Below the pieces are notes generated by a model. It was not told the DNA's origin. It made no database searches and was given only the letters and a program-made list of their open reading frames with translations. A DNA stretch of 64,000 nucleotides from Xiphias gladius (lineage: Eukaryota > Chordata > Actinopteri > Istiophoriformes > Xiphiidae), in contig NC_053408.1 in the NCBI RefSeq assembly GCF_016859285.1, forward strand, positions 12,471,213 through 12,535,212, read 5' to 3'. How positions within the stretch are numbered: position 1 is the first letter of the stretch; every line of letters starts with the position of its first letter. Made by a program: the position numbers and the translations under genes. Shown here in pieces: positions 1-11,734 of this stretch.

Positions 1-2050
1 TTTGGCAGAATCAGTATCCGTATTTTTAAGACATATTTTGTGTGTTTATTTTGAAGGCATAACGTTTTGTTGTATGCAGTTTACATCCTGTTTCAGATTT
101 ACGTCACTAGGTCACGTGATTCATTGAGCTTTGGTACATTGCATATAAATATATAGATTTAATGGTAGTTATACTTTGGGTCTAATAATAATATTCATTA
201 TAATAATAATAACAATAACAACAATAATAATAATCTTATTTGCAAAATGCAAATAATAACAGATATTAAGGTAATAAAACACTAATTTAAGACTTAATAC
301 AGGAGGATGATTAAAACCCCATAAAAACTCCATGTGATACATTCATATTTACTGAGATATTTAATTCTGGACCAAAGTTGTGGACCAACTGTCAGACCAG
401 CAGAGCCATTTGTAGAGTCATGCTGCTAGAAAGGCTAAAAATTCTATAATTAAATAAAAACGGACTGAAAAAACTTTATTTGTATATTTCAAATTGACTT
501 TTTAAAATATATTTTTTATTCACTATTGGCCATTTTGGTGTTCCACATGAAGCATGCTTGCTTTTGGACTTTCGACCCTGGCCAGTGTGTATTCTCTGTG
601 AAGGCTTTATGAAAGCTAAAAAATAAAACTAAATTAGATGGCTTGCTCACATTTGCCTTAACAGAAGTTGTTGTGTCTGCAAAATTTAATCTAACCCAAC
701 CAACCCTCCATTTACAGGCTACAAAGCTGTAGAAACTTATTCAGAATCCCACCGTAACTTTTTATGAGTTTAAATAAAATTTGAAGGCTGTTAAAATCAG
801 TGTTTTGGTTATAATCTTCGGAGGTTATGTATAAGGTGAGAAAAAAAGCACGGAGCATTCCTGAAGTCGTAAAATCTTAATCTTCAAATCATGAGATCAA
901 ACATTATAAACTTTTGTAATAGTTTCTGTAGCATACACACAATTGATTTATATGGTTTCATGGTTACTAGTGGTTCAGTAATGGCTCAGGACTTCTATGG
1001 CAATAATCTATGGACTGACATTGATCTGAAGACAGAGTGTGGTCCTTCTCCTTACAAGGTTCGTATTATTCTTGTCTTATTACGTGTTTCCATTATTTTG
1101 TGCCTCTCTCCTGTACATTTAGGGTCACGAGTTGATGCTGCATGGAGAAAATATCGGAAAAATGTTTTATAAAAATGACACTGAAATTCAGCATGATGTA
1201 TAATATTTGTATTTTTTGGTGTTGGGACTATGAGTAGACCCTTAAAGTTCAGTAGTTTTGACCAGTACTTATCCACAATTACTAACCACCATTTAAAAGT
1301 ACCCTATCCAAACCTTGATCATGTTTATGCATATTACAGTCAGTGTGCAGTCAGTGCTCTACAGCGCTGTCCACAGTCAACCTGTAGTGCTTTCGCCCTT
1401 GCCCCAACTTAAACCAACAGACACGGTGTCGTACGAAATATAATGGTTTTATTTGTGCTTCTTTTTTCGTTACAGTGGAGACAGACACAGTCACAACAAC
1501 AGGAGAGAAACAGCAGTGAGAGGGAGGAAGAAGAGTCAGAAACCAAGCTATTTTACTTTTGTTTATTTCTTTCCTGCCTCCCTCTCACCATCTTTCACCA
1601 TCTCTTTCTCTATTTACAAGATTTAAAGTTTGAAAAAGCCACGTTTTCCTCTTTTCACTGCAACTTTTCCTTTTATACCAGTGTATAAGAATGGGAGAGA
1701 GAGAGATTTAAAAAGAGAGGGGTAGGGAAACTATTGTAGTACAGTACTCCCACTCTTTTATTCTGCATTCCTCTCCAATAAAAACAAGGGGACAAATCCA
1801 TTAAACACTCTGTGTCAGGTTAAGACTAACAGACCACTTGGGTCAGGCTGCTTACTTGTTTCAAGCAAGTGACTGTGCATGCAACACAGCACCCAAGAGA
1901 CGTTTTTTGACTGACCGCTGCATACACTAGACTGCATATGCATACATGCTGCACATAGGTATGATGCATGCACTGTTGGCCTCAACATAGAATGACAGAA
2001 TGAGTGATGGGAGGAAAAGGAGGAGGAACAAGAGGCATGGATAGAGATAG
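1..2050. other. Intergenic stretch left of mylpf, no firm gene
   Basis: AT-rich DNA with short ATT/ATA-rich simple stretches around 185-235. No recognisable protein family reads through it. The only coding-like signal is a possible two-exon reading at 981-1203 on the plus strand, listed separately. An AATAAA lies near 1777. The rest shows nothing I can assign. Confidence 0.5.
981..1203 (+). CDS. Possible small or terminal two-exon gene (unrecognised)
   Basis: Two short open blocks join cleanly. Exon 981-1058 starts at an ATG two bases after a CAG acceptor-like site and ends AAG|GTTCGT. Exon 1123-1203 follows a pyrimidine-rich acceptor ending TTTAG and runs to a TAA. The 64-nt intron is in phase 0. 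The joined product is 52 residues with one Cys and no recognised domain. It could be the last coding exons of a gene whose start lies off the window, or chance. I do not recognise the family, and the donor is not consensus. Confidence 0.18.
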
Positions 2051-2077
2051 AGAGTGTTTCAGTGTCACAAGATTATT

Positions 2078-2083
2078 TTTATT
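2078..2083 (-). terminator. Polyadenylation signal of mylpf
   Basis: TTTATT on the plus strand reads AATAAA on the minus strand, about 240 nt downstream of the mylpf stop codon. This is a normal spacing for a 3'UTR end. Confidence 0.6.
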
Positions 2084-2322
2084 GAAAATAATCCCATGTT
2101 TCCCTGTTGGTACTCACACACAAACATCCCCACAGCCTACAGTCCTCTCACTGAGTATCTCGATAAAGGAGACAAGTCTTTTTGTAGTGAGTTGGCAAGT
2201 GGAAAGTGTGGGCTGGGGTGCGAGCGTGTGCAAGAAAGCCACGGTGCTGGAGAAGAGGGATGGAGTAGATGGTGGGGAGAGTATGGGCTTGAACGGAGGT
2301 AGAGATCTTGAGAGAGGGAGAT

Positions 2323-4982
2323 TTACTCCTCCTTGTCCTCTCCGTGTGTGATGACGTAGCAGATGTTCTTGTAGTCCACATTGCCAGCCACATCAGGGGG
2401 GAAAGCAGCCCACAGATTGGTCATCTGCAGAGGAGGGATTAAAGACATGACTTACAACCCTGAGCAACTGAGGGTAATGACAGAATGTGAATACTGAGTG
2501 AGACTGATCAGCTCACCTCCTCAGCGCTGAACCTGTCACACTGGGTGGTCAGGAGCTCCTCAAGGCTGGAGAAGGAAAGTGGAGAAAAATGAATATGAGA
2601 TGGCCTATCCTGTTTCAAGATTTTGCCACAAAAGGATCGAGAGAGTTGTAAGTTAAAGTAAAATTCCGTACAATTCCTTCTTGATGGAGCCAGTGCCCTC
2701 AGGGTCCAGGACCTTGAAAGCGCTCACGATGACGTCCTCGGGATCAGCGCCTAAAAGTAAAAGCAGGCAAATTAGTCTCAATTATAGAGGATTAAAAAAA
2801 AAAAAAAAAAAAAAACCTCGAAAAAATCCTGAATTATATCAAGCATGCAATGTGAATTGTTTTAGGCAAATAATAAGATAAATGTGCTCCTAGATTATAT
2901 TTTATGAAATACGAAAAAAAAGATAGGGTGAATTGAGCTAAACTTCTATGTCAACGCACCCTTCAGCTTCTCGCCAAACATGGTCAGGAAAACAGTGAAG
3001 TTGATGGGGCCGCTGGCCTCCTTCACCATGGCCTCCAGCTCCTCATTCTTCACATTCAGTTGGCCCATGGTGGCCAGCACGTCCCTGAGGTCATCCTTGC
3101 TGATGATGCCATCTCTGTTCTGGTCGATGATTGTGAAAGCCTGCCAGTGAACAATTAGGACATTATAAATTTTGAGAAACTTTTTTTCGGAAAAACATTC
3201 AGTTGTGCTTGATATGTTGCGGGTTGCTGCACCAAAGGTTCACCACCTCCTCAGATGACATTCACAAGCTCTTAAACTATCAACTACAATACAGCTAATT
3301 AAAAGTGATAACTGAGATCCTCACATTTCTCGCAAGTCCTTATCATAAGATTTGCTTACGATAATTATTTGTGTGAGATAGTCTGCCAACATAAACGTGC
3401 AAATGTGGAGCTGTTCTCCACTTCTCTTTCCACGCAGCTGGGCGTAGCACTTAGTGAAACCAAAGATGGCATTGGAAACCTTTTGGGACTTGGCAGCTGG
3501 TCGGCCACTTGTCTTTCTAAGGTGTTAAAATGGTCTCGGAATTTGAGACAAGCCCCTTGCGACATTTAAGGATAAGGTATTGATTACAGCTGTCACCCCC
3601 TCCCACCCACCAATTTTTGTCTTATGACTAAATCGTCTGACCTGTCCCAAATGTTCTTTCACCTTTTAATGCCTACAAAAGGGTCAGCTACTGTTGCCAT
3701 TGTATTCTCTTCGATTTCTACATGTATACTGAAGGACAGCCCCAGTGCGCCTCTTGATTTTTGTAATCTAGCAGCGACATTAATTTTCTTGTTGAGCAAA
3801 GTGCTACATCCTTAGAAATTTAAAAAAAAAAAAAAAAACTTTCTTGGGGTAGCAAAACAAAACTTTGTTCCCCCTTTTCTTCTCTAAGTGTAGGCTCAAA
3901 ATTATATCTACAGACCCCAAATGTTTTCTCGTTCTTTCTACCTTGAGCCCCTCTTTCCTGCTTTGATTAATATTACTGCCCACCAGCTGTTGGGCGGCAT
4001 TCCAGTGCGGTCACAGCGCGAGTGTTTTGAGTCTCTGAGGAGGATTACTACGCTGCCAAAGGGGAGAGGTAGCTGCTGTTATCAGAAAAGCTGTTCTGTC
4101 ATGCTGATGAGGACATCTTTGCTGTCATGCAGCCAAAACGATCAGGTCTATATCTTCCGGAAGCTTCCTCAAATTACCTTTTAGGTCAGATGATACGTGA
4201 AGTCATCAGTTATATGAGCGCCACAAAATGTCAATTTTTTCTCACATGGCGTAGAAAGACCTCAAATCTTACTATTAGGAAAGTTAGAAGTGTGTGAGAT
4301 CTAATGAAGGAAAGGTTACCTCCTTGTACTCCTGGATCTGGCTCTGCTCAAACATGGAGAACACATTGGAGGATCCACCCTCACCCTGCTGCTGCCTCCT
4401 CTTGGCCTTCTTGGGTGCCTGGGAAAGGATTAAAGTTAAAATACATTTCAAAATTACAAAACATCAACCAAACAAATAGATCCTGGCTAACCCTGAGGAA
4501 AAAATATAAAGACTGTCAAGGGGGCTTTATGTGTTGTCAAAAACAAAAGGACACAAGGGACTTCTTAACTGAAGGTTTTAGTTACTAGTATTGTGGATTT
4601 TGCCAAATTGCCAACAGAATCACACATTCTTATGAAGAGGTGATTCTTTTCTTTCAAAAGAAATCTGCCATTTTTAAACGTATCACTTAGTTTAGGGTAA
4701 ATTACTATGTAATGGCTTTGGGGAATTTAATCATAAGGCAAAGATCCCCAAACAGATTGTAGTTCAGTATTTCATCGTGGTTGAGGATTGAGATGTTAGC
4801 CAAACTTCAACTCAAGCAAGCAGATAAAAGTAAGGCTGGGTCCACATCCACAGTTTAAGAGACTCCTGCAATTTCACTTAACGGGATGTTGGTAATCCAG
4901 ATAGCAAATGCATCAGTGATGCTCTCATCTCATCAGTTTAGTGTAGAGAAGATCCTAGATCCCTAGATCCCACACTCACCAT
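2323..4982 (-). CDS. mylpf: Fast skeletal myosin regulatory light chain (MYLPF)
   Basis: Six coding exons on the minus strand: 4980-4982 (the ATG alone), 4320-4418, 2960-3140, 2672-2750, 2517-2565 and 2323-2424. All are flanked by GT/AG and join to a 170-residue protein, the usual length. The N-terminus [10 protein letters not shown], the phosphorylatable serines in [11 protein letters not shown], the first EF-hand loop (Asp-x-Asn-x-Asp-Gly in [12 protein letters not shown]) and the C-terminal [19 protein letters not shown] are diagnostic. The protein binds the neck of fast-muscle myosin heavy chain and tunes contraction after phosphorylation by myosin light chain kinase. EF-hand 1 keeps its metal ligands, while the later ones are degenerate as in the family. 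The fish paralogue (a or b) cannot be told from this window. Confidence 0.95.
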
Positions 4983-5071
4983 CTCTCAAGTTTGTGGGGT
5001 TGTTGTTGGTCAAGAAGAGAAGCCTACGCCAAGCCGATGTGACTGACATGTAAGTATTGGACCCTAGGGGC

Positions 5072-5079
5072 CTTATATA
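5072..5079 (-). promoter_or_regulatory. TATA box of mylpf
   Basis: TATATAAG on the minus strand lies about 90 bp upstream of the mylpf start codon. It suits a strong tissue-specific muscle promoter, with transcription probably starting near 5045. A MEF2-like AT-rich site (CTAAAGTTAG, imperfect) lies just upstream. Confidence 0.6.
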
Positions 5080-5099
5080 CTAGCCCATGGCAGGCTAAC

Positions 5100-7700
5100 T
5101 TTAGCCACACCATCAGGTTTGGCAGGAAAACAGAGCTGAGGGGAAAGTAAGAGAAAGAGGGAGGAGCGAGGAGGTGGCAGGGCGGCTCGGCTTACTGATG
5201 CTCCAAAATAGGCCCCAGGAGTCTTGGAATGAGGTGAATTCAATGCCAACACACAGGCGTGACTTTCGTGTTATCTGTGGACTAATATGGCCAAACCGGC
5301 AGACAGGACATGCTGAGGGACAACTGAACTGCCCCCGTACCCTTCTTCTTCTGACATACTGAGAGTCTTTGTTGTGGCTATTTTTGTTTCTTTTCTACCC
5401 ACTGTGAGAGAACAAAACCCAGTGTGCTATAGGATGACAGGCTATTGCTGCTTCACTCTCTTGATACACACACAAATGGGACAGTTGTCCTGCAGTCGAC
5501 CTGACCAACACTTTCTATTAATTAACAGCCTTGAGCTGCCCAAAGTGCCAACATGTATTTGCGGTTAACATATCCTGAAGTCATCACCTGTCAAAATGAT
5601 AGGTTTGGTTCAAGGTTTGTGCCCACTACCAGATCAGTAGTGGCCAGCGGGGTATATAAACAGTAATGAAACTTGAAAACAGTTGGCTGATGGACATTGG
5701 TCCAGCTCCAGTAATGACACTCGACTACTAGGCCCTTTGCTTCAGTGAGAAATGTAAACAGTTCTTTAATATTGACTCAAGTGGTAGGAAATACCTTGTG
5801 GAAACACTGTATGTTTTACTTTTAAATTGTGTTTCTAAAAAGAAAAACTTAATGTAGACCACATTTCCCGCAAAAACAATAGCAGACTTATAAAACTGTT
5901 CACATACAGTATATTTAAACTTCTACAGGCAGCCTGTTGCTTTCTATTTCTTGTTTTTCCATTGTTTTATGCACCTGTACAAGTTTAAGTGCTGCCATAT
6001 ACAGCTAGAAAAAACAAAATAAAAGTTAAGATATTAGCAGCCAACAAGAATCAAGTTTCATAGCACGACAGAATTTTCAAATGCTTCGTCTTGAATAGCA
6101 GGACCTGTGAATGTCTGTTTCTGTGATAATTATTCACATCTCTGATGGGAAACAGCAAATGATGATTAGACTAAATGAGCAGCTTTCCCACCATGGATGC
6201 ACTAATTTGGGATGCTCCTGGAGGTTCCCAGTATAGTTGCTTTAGAACAGGAGGACAGTGTCCCACCCACCTAACTCCATATATGAGCTACTGAGGCTGC
6301 CATCAATCATGCCACTGTACAGCTTAGGTATGTATTGGGATCCAGCACCAATGTGAACTGATACTGCGTCTTCAGTCATTCGTAGGCCTAGTATTTCAAG
6401 TGACAAAATATGACCTAATTTTTCAAAAAGGCACAAATGTTGCTGTGACTGTTTTATAACATTCTATTAATTGATTTTATCTGATCCAACATCCTGCCAC
6501 TGATTATTTAAAATCAGAGAGTTATTTGAGGAAAAAGCAATCAAAAATTAAATCCCATGGGGAGAAGGTCACGAGCAGAAGAGCAGCCACTTCAAGTATG
6601 GGACTGAAGGTGAAACGAGAGAGAGAGACAGAGGGAGAAAGAGACCAAGCTCTGTCAAAGACCATAAAAACAAGACAGCTGTACAGACTGAAATAGCTCT
6701 GCCCCCCCTGCCATTCTCTTTCTCAGCCATTTTGACTCTCTTCTAAAATTCGACATACTTCACCCTTCTTGGCCTGCTTTGGGCCCATACAACTGGTAGA
6801 CTTTTCTTTACCCACACAGTTATCGATCTGCTTTAAAGTGAAAGTGGTTAGGAAGGTTAATGCACTGGTATACAGACAAACTGGAAAAAAAAAAGATCAA
6901 TATAATCTGATTATTAATTAATTGGTATCTAACCGCAATTTCTTTTTTAGTATTAAAAACAAGAACTTGTCTAGTCCAGAGAGGTGGCATGAAATTGCTT
7001 AAGACTCGCAAATCTTTTTACTTATTCTTTGATCAGATCAGTCATTTTCCAAACAAAAATATTCTCTGTGTTTGTCTTCTCACATAAGAGGCTTTGCTGT
7101 ATTTCCCTGTTTTATATCATTGAAAGGTGAATATATTTTTGGGTTTGGGACTGTTTGTTGGACAAAACAGACATTTGAAGAGGTTAGTAGAGACTAGTTG
7201 CAGCCTTAGTTATCTTTCTCAGGGTATCTGAAAAAGTATCATTATGGTATCTGTACAGAAACTCAGGTATCACCTCAGCAATGGTATCAAAAAAAATTTC
7301 ATACTATGGCAACTGAAAATTCTCAATTCTAATTGGCTGGCAGGTGTAGATTCATTTCTTGTAACCGGACAGCACAACCATACACATATGATGCACTAGA
7401 ATTAAAAACATTCAATTTGATGTCACTATTGAATTTTTTTTTACCTATTTCACGTGCGCAATCATGGAAAGAGCAACTTAGCAGGGTTTAGCGCAGCCAT
7501 ACTGACAACTCATACCATATCTCCAATGGTGCTGGAACAGGTAGAGCAGATGAAGATCAATTAGATAAAGACCACACTTGCAGTTGGTGTTTTGTGTCTT
7601 TACAAAACGTTATGGTGTGTGACCTGTTTTTCAAAACTTCACATGATGAAATAAATTCACTGTAATAAGGAACAAAGGTCTATAGAGCAAAAGATCACAG
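5100..7700. other. Intergenic stretch between mylpf and the PH-domain gene
   Basis: About 2.6 kb without a supported gene. It holds short purine-rich tracts (GAGA-type near 6620) and AT-rich DNA. I see no exon with a family signature on either strand. It is likely to carry mylpf upstream regulatory sequence near 5100-5300. Confidence 0.5.
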
Positions 7701-7889
7701 ATCATTTATTGAGTCTATGGCATAAGTAAAAAACAAACAATATGCTCTTCAACAAAATATATTCAAGTATATCTAAAATATATCTTAACATAATTTTTTG
7801 TAGTTGTCATTCCAATTCACATAATAGCTTTGCAATGTAACTTTGGTTATTGAAATTAAGGTTAAGACACTGTGTACACTTCATATTTA

Positions 7890-10800
7890 TTATCCAAAAT
7901 CTATTAAATTTTCTCCTTGAACAACTTCACCTCCTTGTCCTCTTTTCGACCAATTAGCAATCAGTTCCTTGACTTCTTTTCCAAAATCTTCATGCATTTT
8001 ACTAAATTCCTCCTTGGTGCCTAAGCAGACCCCTGACCACTCCCCCATGGGTGGAGCAGGAGTGTTAATAGGCACCACATTTGCACTCCTCTTGGGCCAG
8101 AGTTTGGGTGATTTCTTACTAGTTGATTTGGATGAAACAGTCGGAGTCTGAAGCATTGGATTGGAGCTCAGGCTGGGTCCTGCTCCCACAGCTGGTGCTG
8201 GGTATGAAGGCAGCGTTGAAGTTTGTGTGCTCTGACAGGCTGCAGGATATCCTGCCTCAGTTGTGTTGAAATTTGGCAAGCTGAAAGTGTTTGCTGGTTC
8301 ACTGGAGAACGCAACTAATGTGTCTGAGGAAAGAGCAAATACAACAGCGAAATACATGACCAAACAGCTGAAGTTACAGGAACAGAAAGACAAAAGCCTC
8401 TTGCATGACATTCCATTAATTTGACAGATGAGGTTTGTCGGTTCAGTGTCTTGCTCAAAGACATTTTGACATGTTAATGGGAGGAGCCATGGATCAAACC
8501 ACCAATCCTACAATCAATGGCTGTCCTCCTCTGCTACCTGAGCTACAGCCATCCAGGACGTGTGAGAACATCTTACATCTAAACGATACAAACATATCAA
8601 CTTTAATTTTAAAAGATTTATACCTTTGAAAAGCCTCTCTTTGTATTATTAAATCAAAAATCAGTATTAAGCACTCTGATCACAAACTATCCACCCAGGG
8701 GCCAGATCTGGCTCATGAAACTGTTTCATAACCCTACATGATTTGAATTTATTGTTAAATCCAGCCCTCAAATTAACTGTTTAATTTTTTACCCATTTTG
8801 ATTTTCCCCAGTCTTCTATTTTAGAGTATCCATTTTATTTTCCAGCAAAGCTGTAAAACCAAACCAACTGATAAAAATTGGCCAAACTGTGTGACTTTCA
8901 AAGTGTTTATGTCAACACACATTGACATAAACATTTTTAGGTTGTAGTTTGTGTTGTTTTTTGTTACACTGGATTTTATTCCCTGTCCCACATTCGACAA
9001 CAAAACACTGTTTATACCTTACAATGTATTGCAAATACAACAAAACCACAGACTATAGCTTGAAAAACTACTAGAGTTGAATTAACTCATCTTGGATCAT
9101 TACAAACTTGAGTTATTGTATTCACAATAATGTGGCAGATGTTATGATATTATAACCATGTACCACGATGTACACGGTATCTGATGTGGAGCAGTAAACA
9201 CTGATGCAATGCCTCTCACAGCTGCTCTCCAGAACAAAGGCTGCTCTCTTTCACCCACAGAGATAAAGATACCCAGCCTTTCTGCCTCTCACCTCTGTAC
9301 TTCTTCTCCAGGTCCATCACTAGCAGGGCCAGGTAGTTGTGGTTGGCCGACAGCAGGGCTTTGATCCAGCTCTCCTGACTGGCCTGGTCCTCGGCAGCAA
9401 ACTTGTATGTTCGCAGTCCCGGCTCGCTCCACACCAGCGAGAAGGCGAACTGCTCCTCGGACTCACACAGCTGGACGGTGCAGCCCTCCAGGACAATCAC
9501 TCCTATCAGGTCCCGTTCAGCTGGCCGGTCCTTGTAGAAGAGGAGGTTCCCCTTCAGCACAAACCAGCGCTTCTGATAGGAAGTCTTTATCTCACCCTGT
9601 GTGACAATCGTGTGTTACCGACTCATTTCAAAATGGGTTTTTTTAGTCAATTTCTTACACAACTGCTTTGGTGAAATAGGAAGCTTACTGGGAGGTTAAA
9701 TGATACAGAGAACTGATACAAACACCAAAAAGTGAAGTAGAATTTTTATGTTTTTCTATGTGTTAAAAAGTTCAAAATATAACATTATTGTGAAAGCTGT
9801 ATGGATTGACAGCCTTGCAGACACTTTATACAACTTTATTTGCCTGGTTTTATTTAGTTGTTATTTAATTGTGCTATAATTTCTTAATCTTAGTGTCACA
9901 TGTAAAGCACTTTGGGGATTTGTTTTAAAAAGGTGCTGTATAAATATATGTATTTTTATTTATTAAGATAGTATTTCAGATATAACAGGCAAAGTCACTG
10001 GGTGTGTTTTTAAATCAACAATTGCCTTTTATTTTATTCATATATTCATATATCTTTTAGTTTTTCATTAGGCAAAAAGTGGATTAAAAAGATTAAAATG
10101 ATGACAGATTTTTGACTCCAATTATCACAATTATGCCATTTTCGAGATAATTGTGAAAACATAAACTTGATTACTACAGGATCATCTTGAAGTCAATGAG
10201 TGTCATTATATGCACCGGAGCAGTGGGTGGAATTTGTAACCCACCTGCCAATGTTTTGTGTTTCTACGTCTTACAGTATTCGCTGCACACACGCTTTTAG
10301 CAGAGAACAATAATAATAAAAAGATTTTATATTAATTGTATATTTGTCCCAGTAGATTGGGAATTTGAGGGAATATGAGTAAAATTAGTAAAGTACTGGA
10401 CTGAAGTCAATGCGAGTGTTTAACTTAATGATCTGTAACACTTAACTGTTTATGTTTTATGGTAAGTGATCCGGCAATCATGAGGGTCCTTAAATGCTAC
10501 ATGCAATAATTTATGCAGATTGGACTTCAACCTAAAATGACCTGGAAAAAGTGCGTTTTTGCATATTTTTCTGACTTTGTGCCAAAGCGCCACCTAGTGG
10601 CCAATACGCACCAGATTGTGCAGGGAACCTCGGTGTGGCACGGCAATCTACCGGCCCAAGTTGTGTGTTAATTGGACAGAGACCGACACAAAGGTATGAC
10701 ATCACTTCCTTTGAGTCCGTACAAAGGTTCGCCTTTATAACCTCTGCATCTCTCCGAGTATAAAAACTAGTTTAATAACTCCCGAGCATGAGAGCACACA

Positions 10801-11734
10801 GACGACACAGCCCAAGAGCAGTTTGGAAAAAAATAATTTCAGCATATTCCGTGATTTTTGCACAAAACAAACACCCGGTGGCCGATTAGTGCTGAGTGTT
10901 GCACCGATCCCCGGTGTAGCACGGGAAACTACTGGGCCGGGTTTGGTGTTGATAGGAGTGATTGTTGCGAAGGTATGCAACACTTCCTGATTTGACTGCA
11001 ACCTAAAGGACGTTGTTCCTTTGTAACTTGCTATTTGTTTTGGATTATCGAAATTCTTTTTAATAACTTTTTTCAACATGAGAGTCCATAGATTCTATGT
11101 GTAAAAGTTTCGTGCAGATCGGACACACAACCTAGGAGGAGTTTGAAAAAGGTACGTTTTGCATATTTCGCGATCTTACGAAAAAAAAAAAAAAAAGATA
11201 CAGGCTGCAATGGGCGTGGCCTATATTACGATGTTTAGCTAAATTCCGGGAACGCGTGCACGTGAGGTTTTTTGAATGTGCCGTGTCATGTGTGGGAGTT
11301 ACTGGACCAAACACGCTTACCTTCATTACAGCACCGCCCTGCTGACGGACCTGTCAGTGTTGGTGTCTGACATGTGTGCACCATTCTATACCTGCCACCT
11401 CTACGGTGTATGCTGCAGTAACACTTTAACCAACGAAAGAATAAAAAAAAAAAAATAAAAACAAAACCCTGAGCGATTACAATAGGGTTCCCAGCACCGC
11501 TGGTACTGGGAGCCGCCCCCAGCCCCGCGGGCTTGGACCCCTATTAACATCAACGAGAGGGAGAACATTTTAAAACATGAATATATTGTGGTCTACTTCC
11601 CCTTGAAGTTGAATATTTTTTTTTAAATTTAAGAATGATCCAAAGTGTCTTACCTTCTTGTAGAGGTAGCCCTCCTTGTCCACAGGTGAGGGGCAAGATT
11701 CAAAATAGGTGACAATTTTTTCATCAATCTTCAT
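7890..11734 (-). CDS. Sesquipedalian-like PH-domain endosomal adaptor (PHETA family)
   Basis: Three coding exons on the minus strand: 11654-11734, 9293-9596 and 7890-8323. They join in frame to 272 residues, close to human PHETA1/PHETA2 (about 250-260). The product starts MKIDEKIVTYFESC. A PH domain spans about residues 18-125 (EGYLYKK, QKRWFVLKGNLLFYKD, GVIVLEGCTVQL, final-helix SQESWIKALLSA). A Ser/Pro/Thr-rich linker follows. Near the C-terminus EFSKMHEDFGKEV carries the F&H motif (Phe235 and His239), which in Ses1/Ses2 and APPL1 binds the ASH-RhoGAP region of OCRL. The expected role is endosome-to-Golgi and recycling traffic with OCRL. From memory, canonical PHETA1/2 have the coding region in a single exon, so this multi-exon gene may be a separate paralogue. 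An AATAAA overlaps the stop (7886-7891), and another lies near 7705. Confidence 0.85.
8430..8565 (+). repeat. Dispersed teleost repeat fragment in intron 2
   Basis: The pattern of CAGTGTCTTGCTCAAAGACA, then a GACATG block, then GATCAAACCACCAATCC and a CTACCTGAGCTACAGCC end matches a short repeat I recall as very common in teleost genomes. It is not part of the PH-domain coding exon that starts at 8323. Confidence 0.55.
9860..9965 (+). repeat. Retroelement 3'-tail-like fragment
   Basis: TGTAAAGCACTTTGGGGATT followed by AAAAGGTGCTGTATAAATAT and a TTTATT-rich tail is the typical 3' end of a teleost non-LTR or SINE family with a short-repeat tail. It lies in intron 1 of the PH-domain gene. Confidence 0.55.
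10500..11220 (+). repeat. Three diverged tandem copies of a ~300-bp repeat
   Basis: Related blocks recur around 10505-10800, 10800-11080 and 11085-11220. Each has a cAGATtGGAC/ACAcAACCt-like lead, a GGAAAAAGTgcGTTTTGCATA-like centre (GCATAT at about 10561, 10842 and 11160), then in the first two a gCGCCAC..GTGGCC block and a pGGTaTGaCAtCACTTCC-like block. Divergence is high. The third copy is cut by a poly-A tract near 11180. Confidence 0.6.

Noticed and set aside
9339-9674. Plus-strand frame opposite the PH-domain exon
   Set aside because: Antisense shadow of the PHETA-like exon 9293-9596.
10735-11079. 114-residue minus-strand frame
   Set aside because: It lies wholly within the diverged tandem repeat and is not conserved between the copies.
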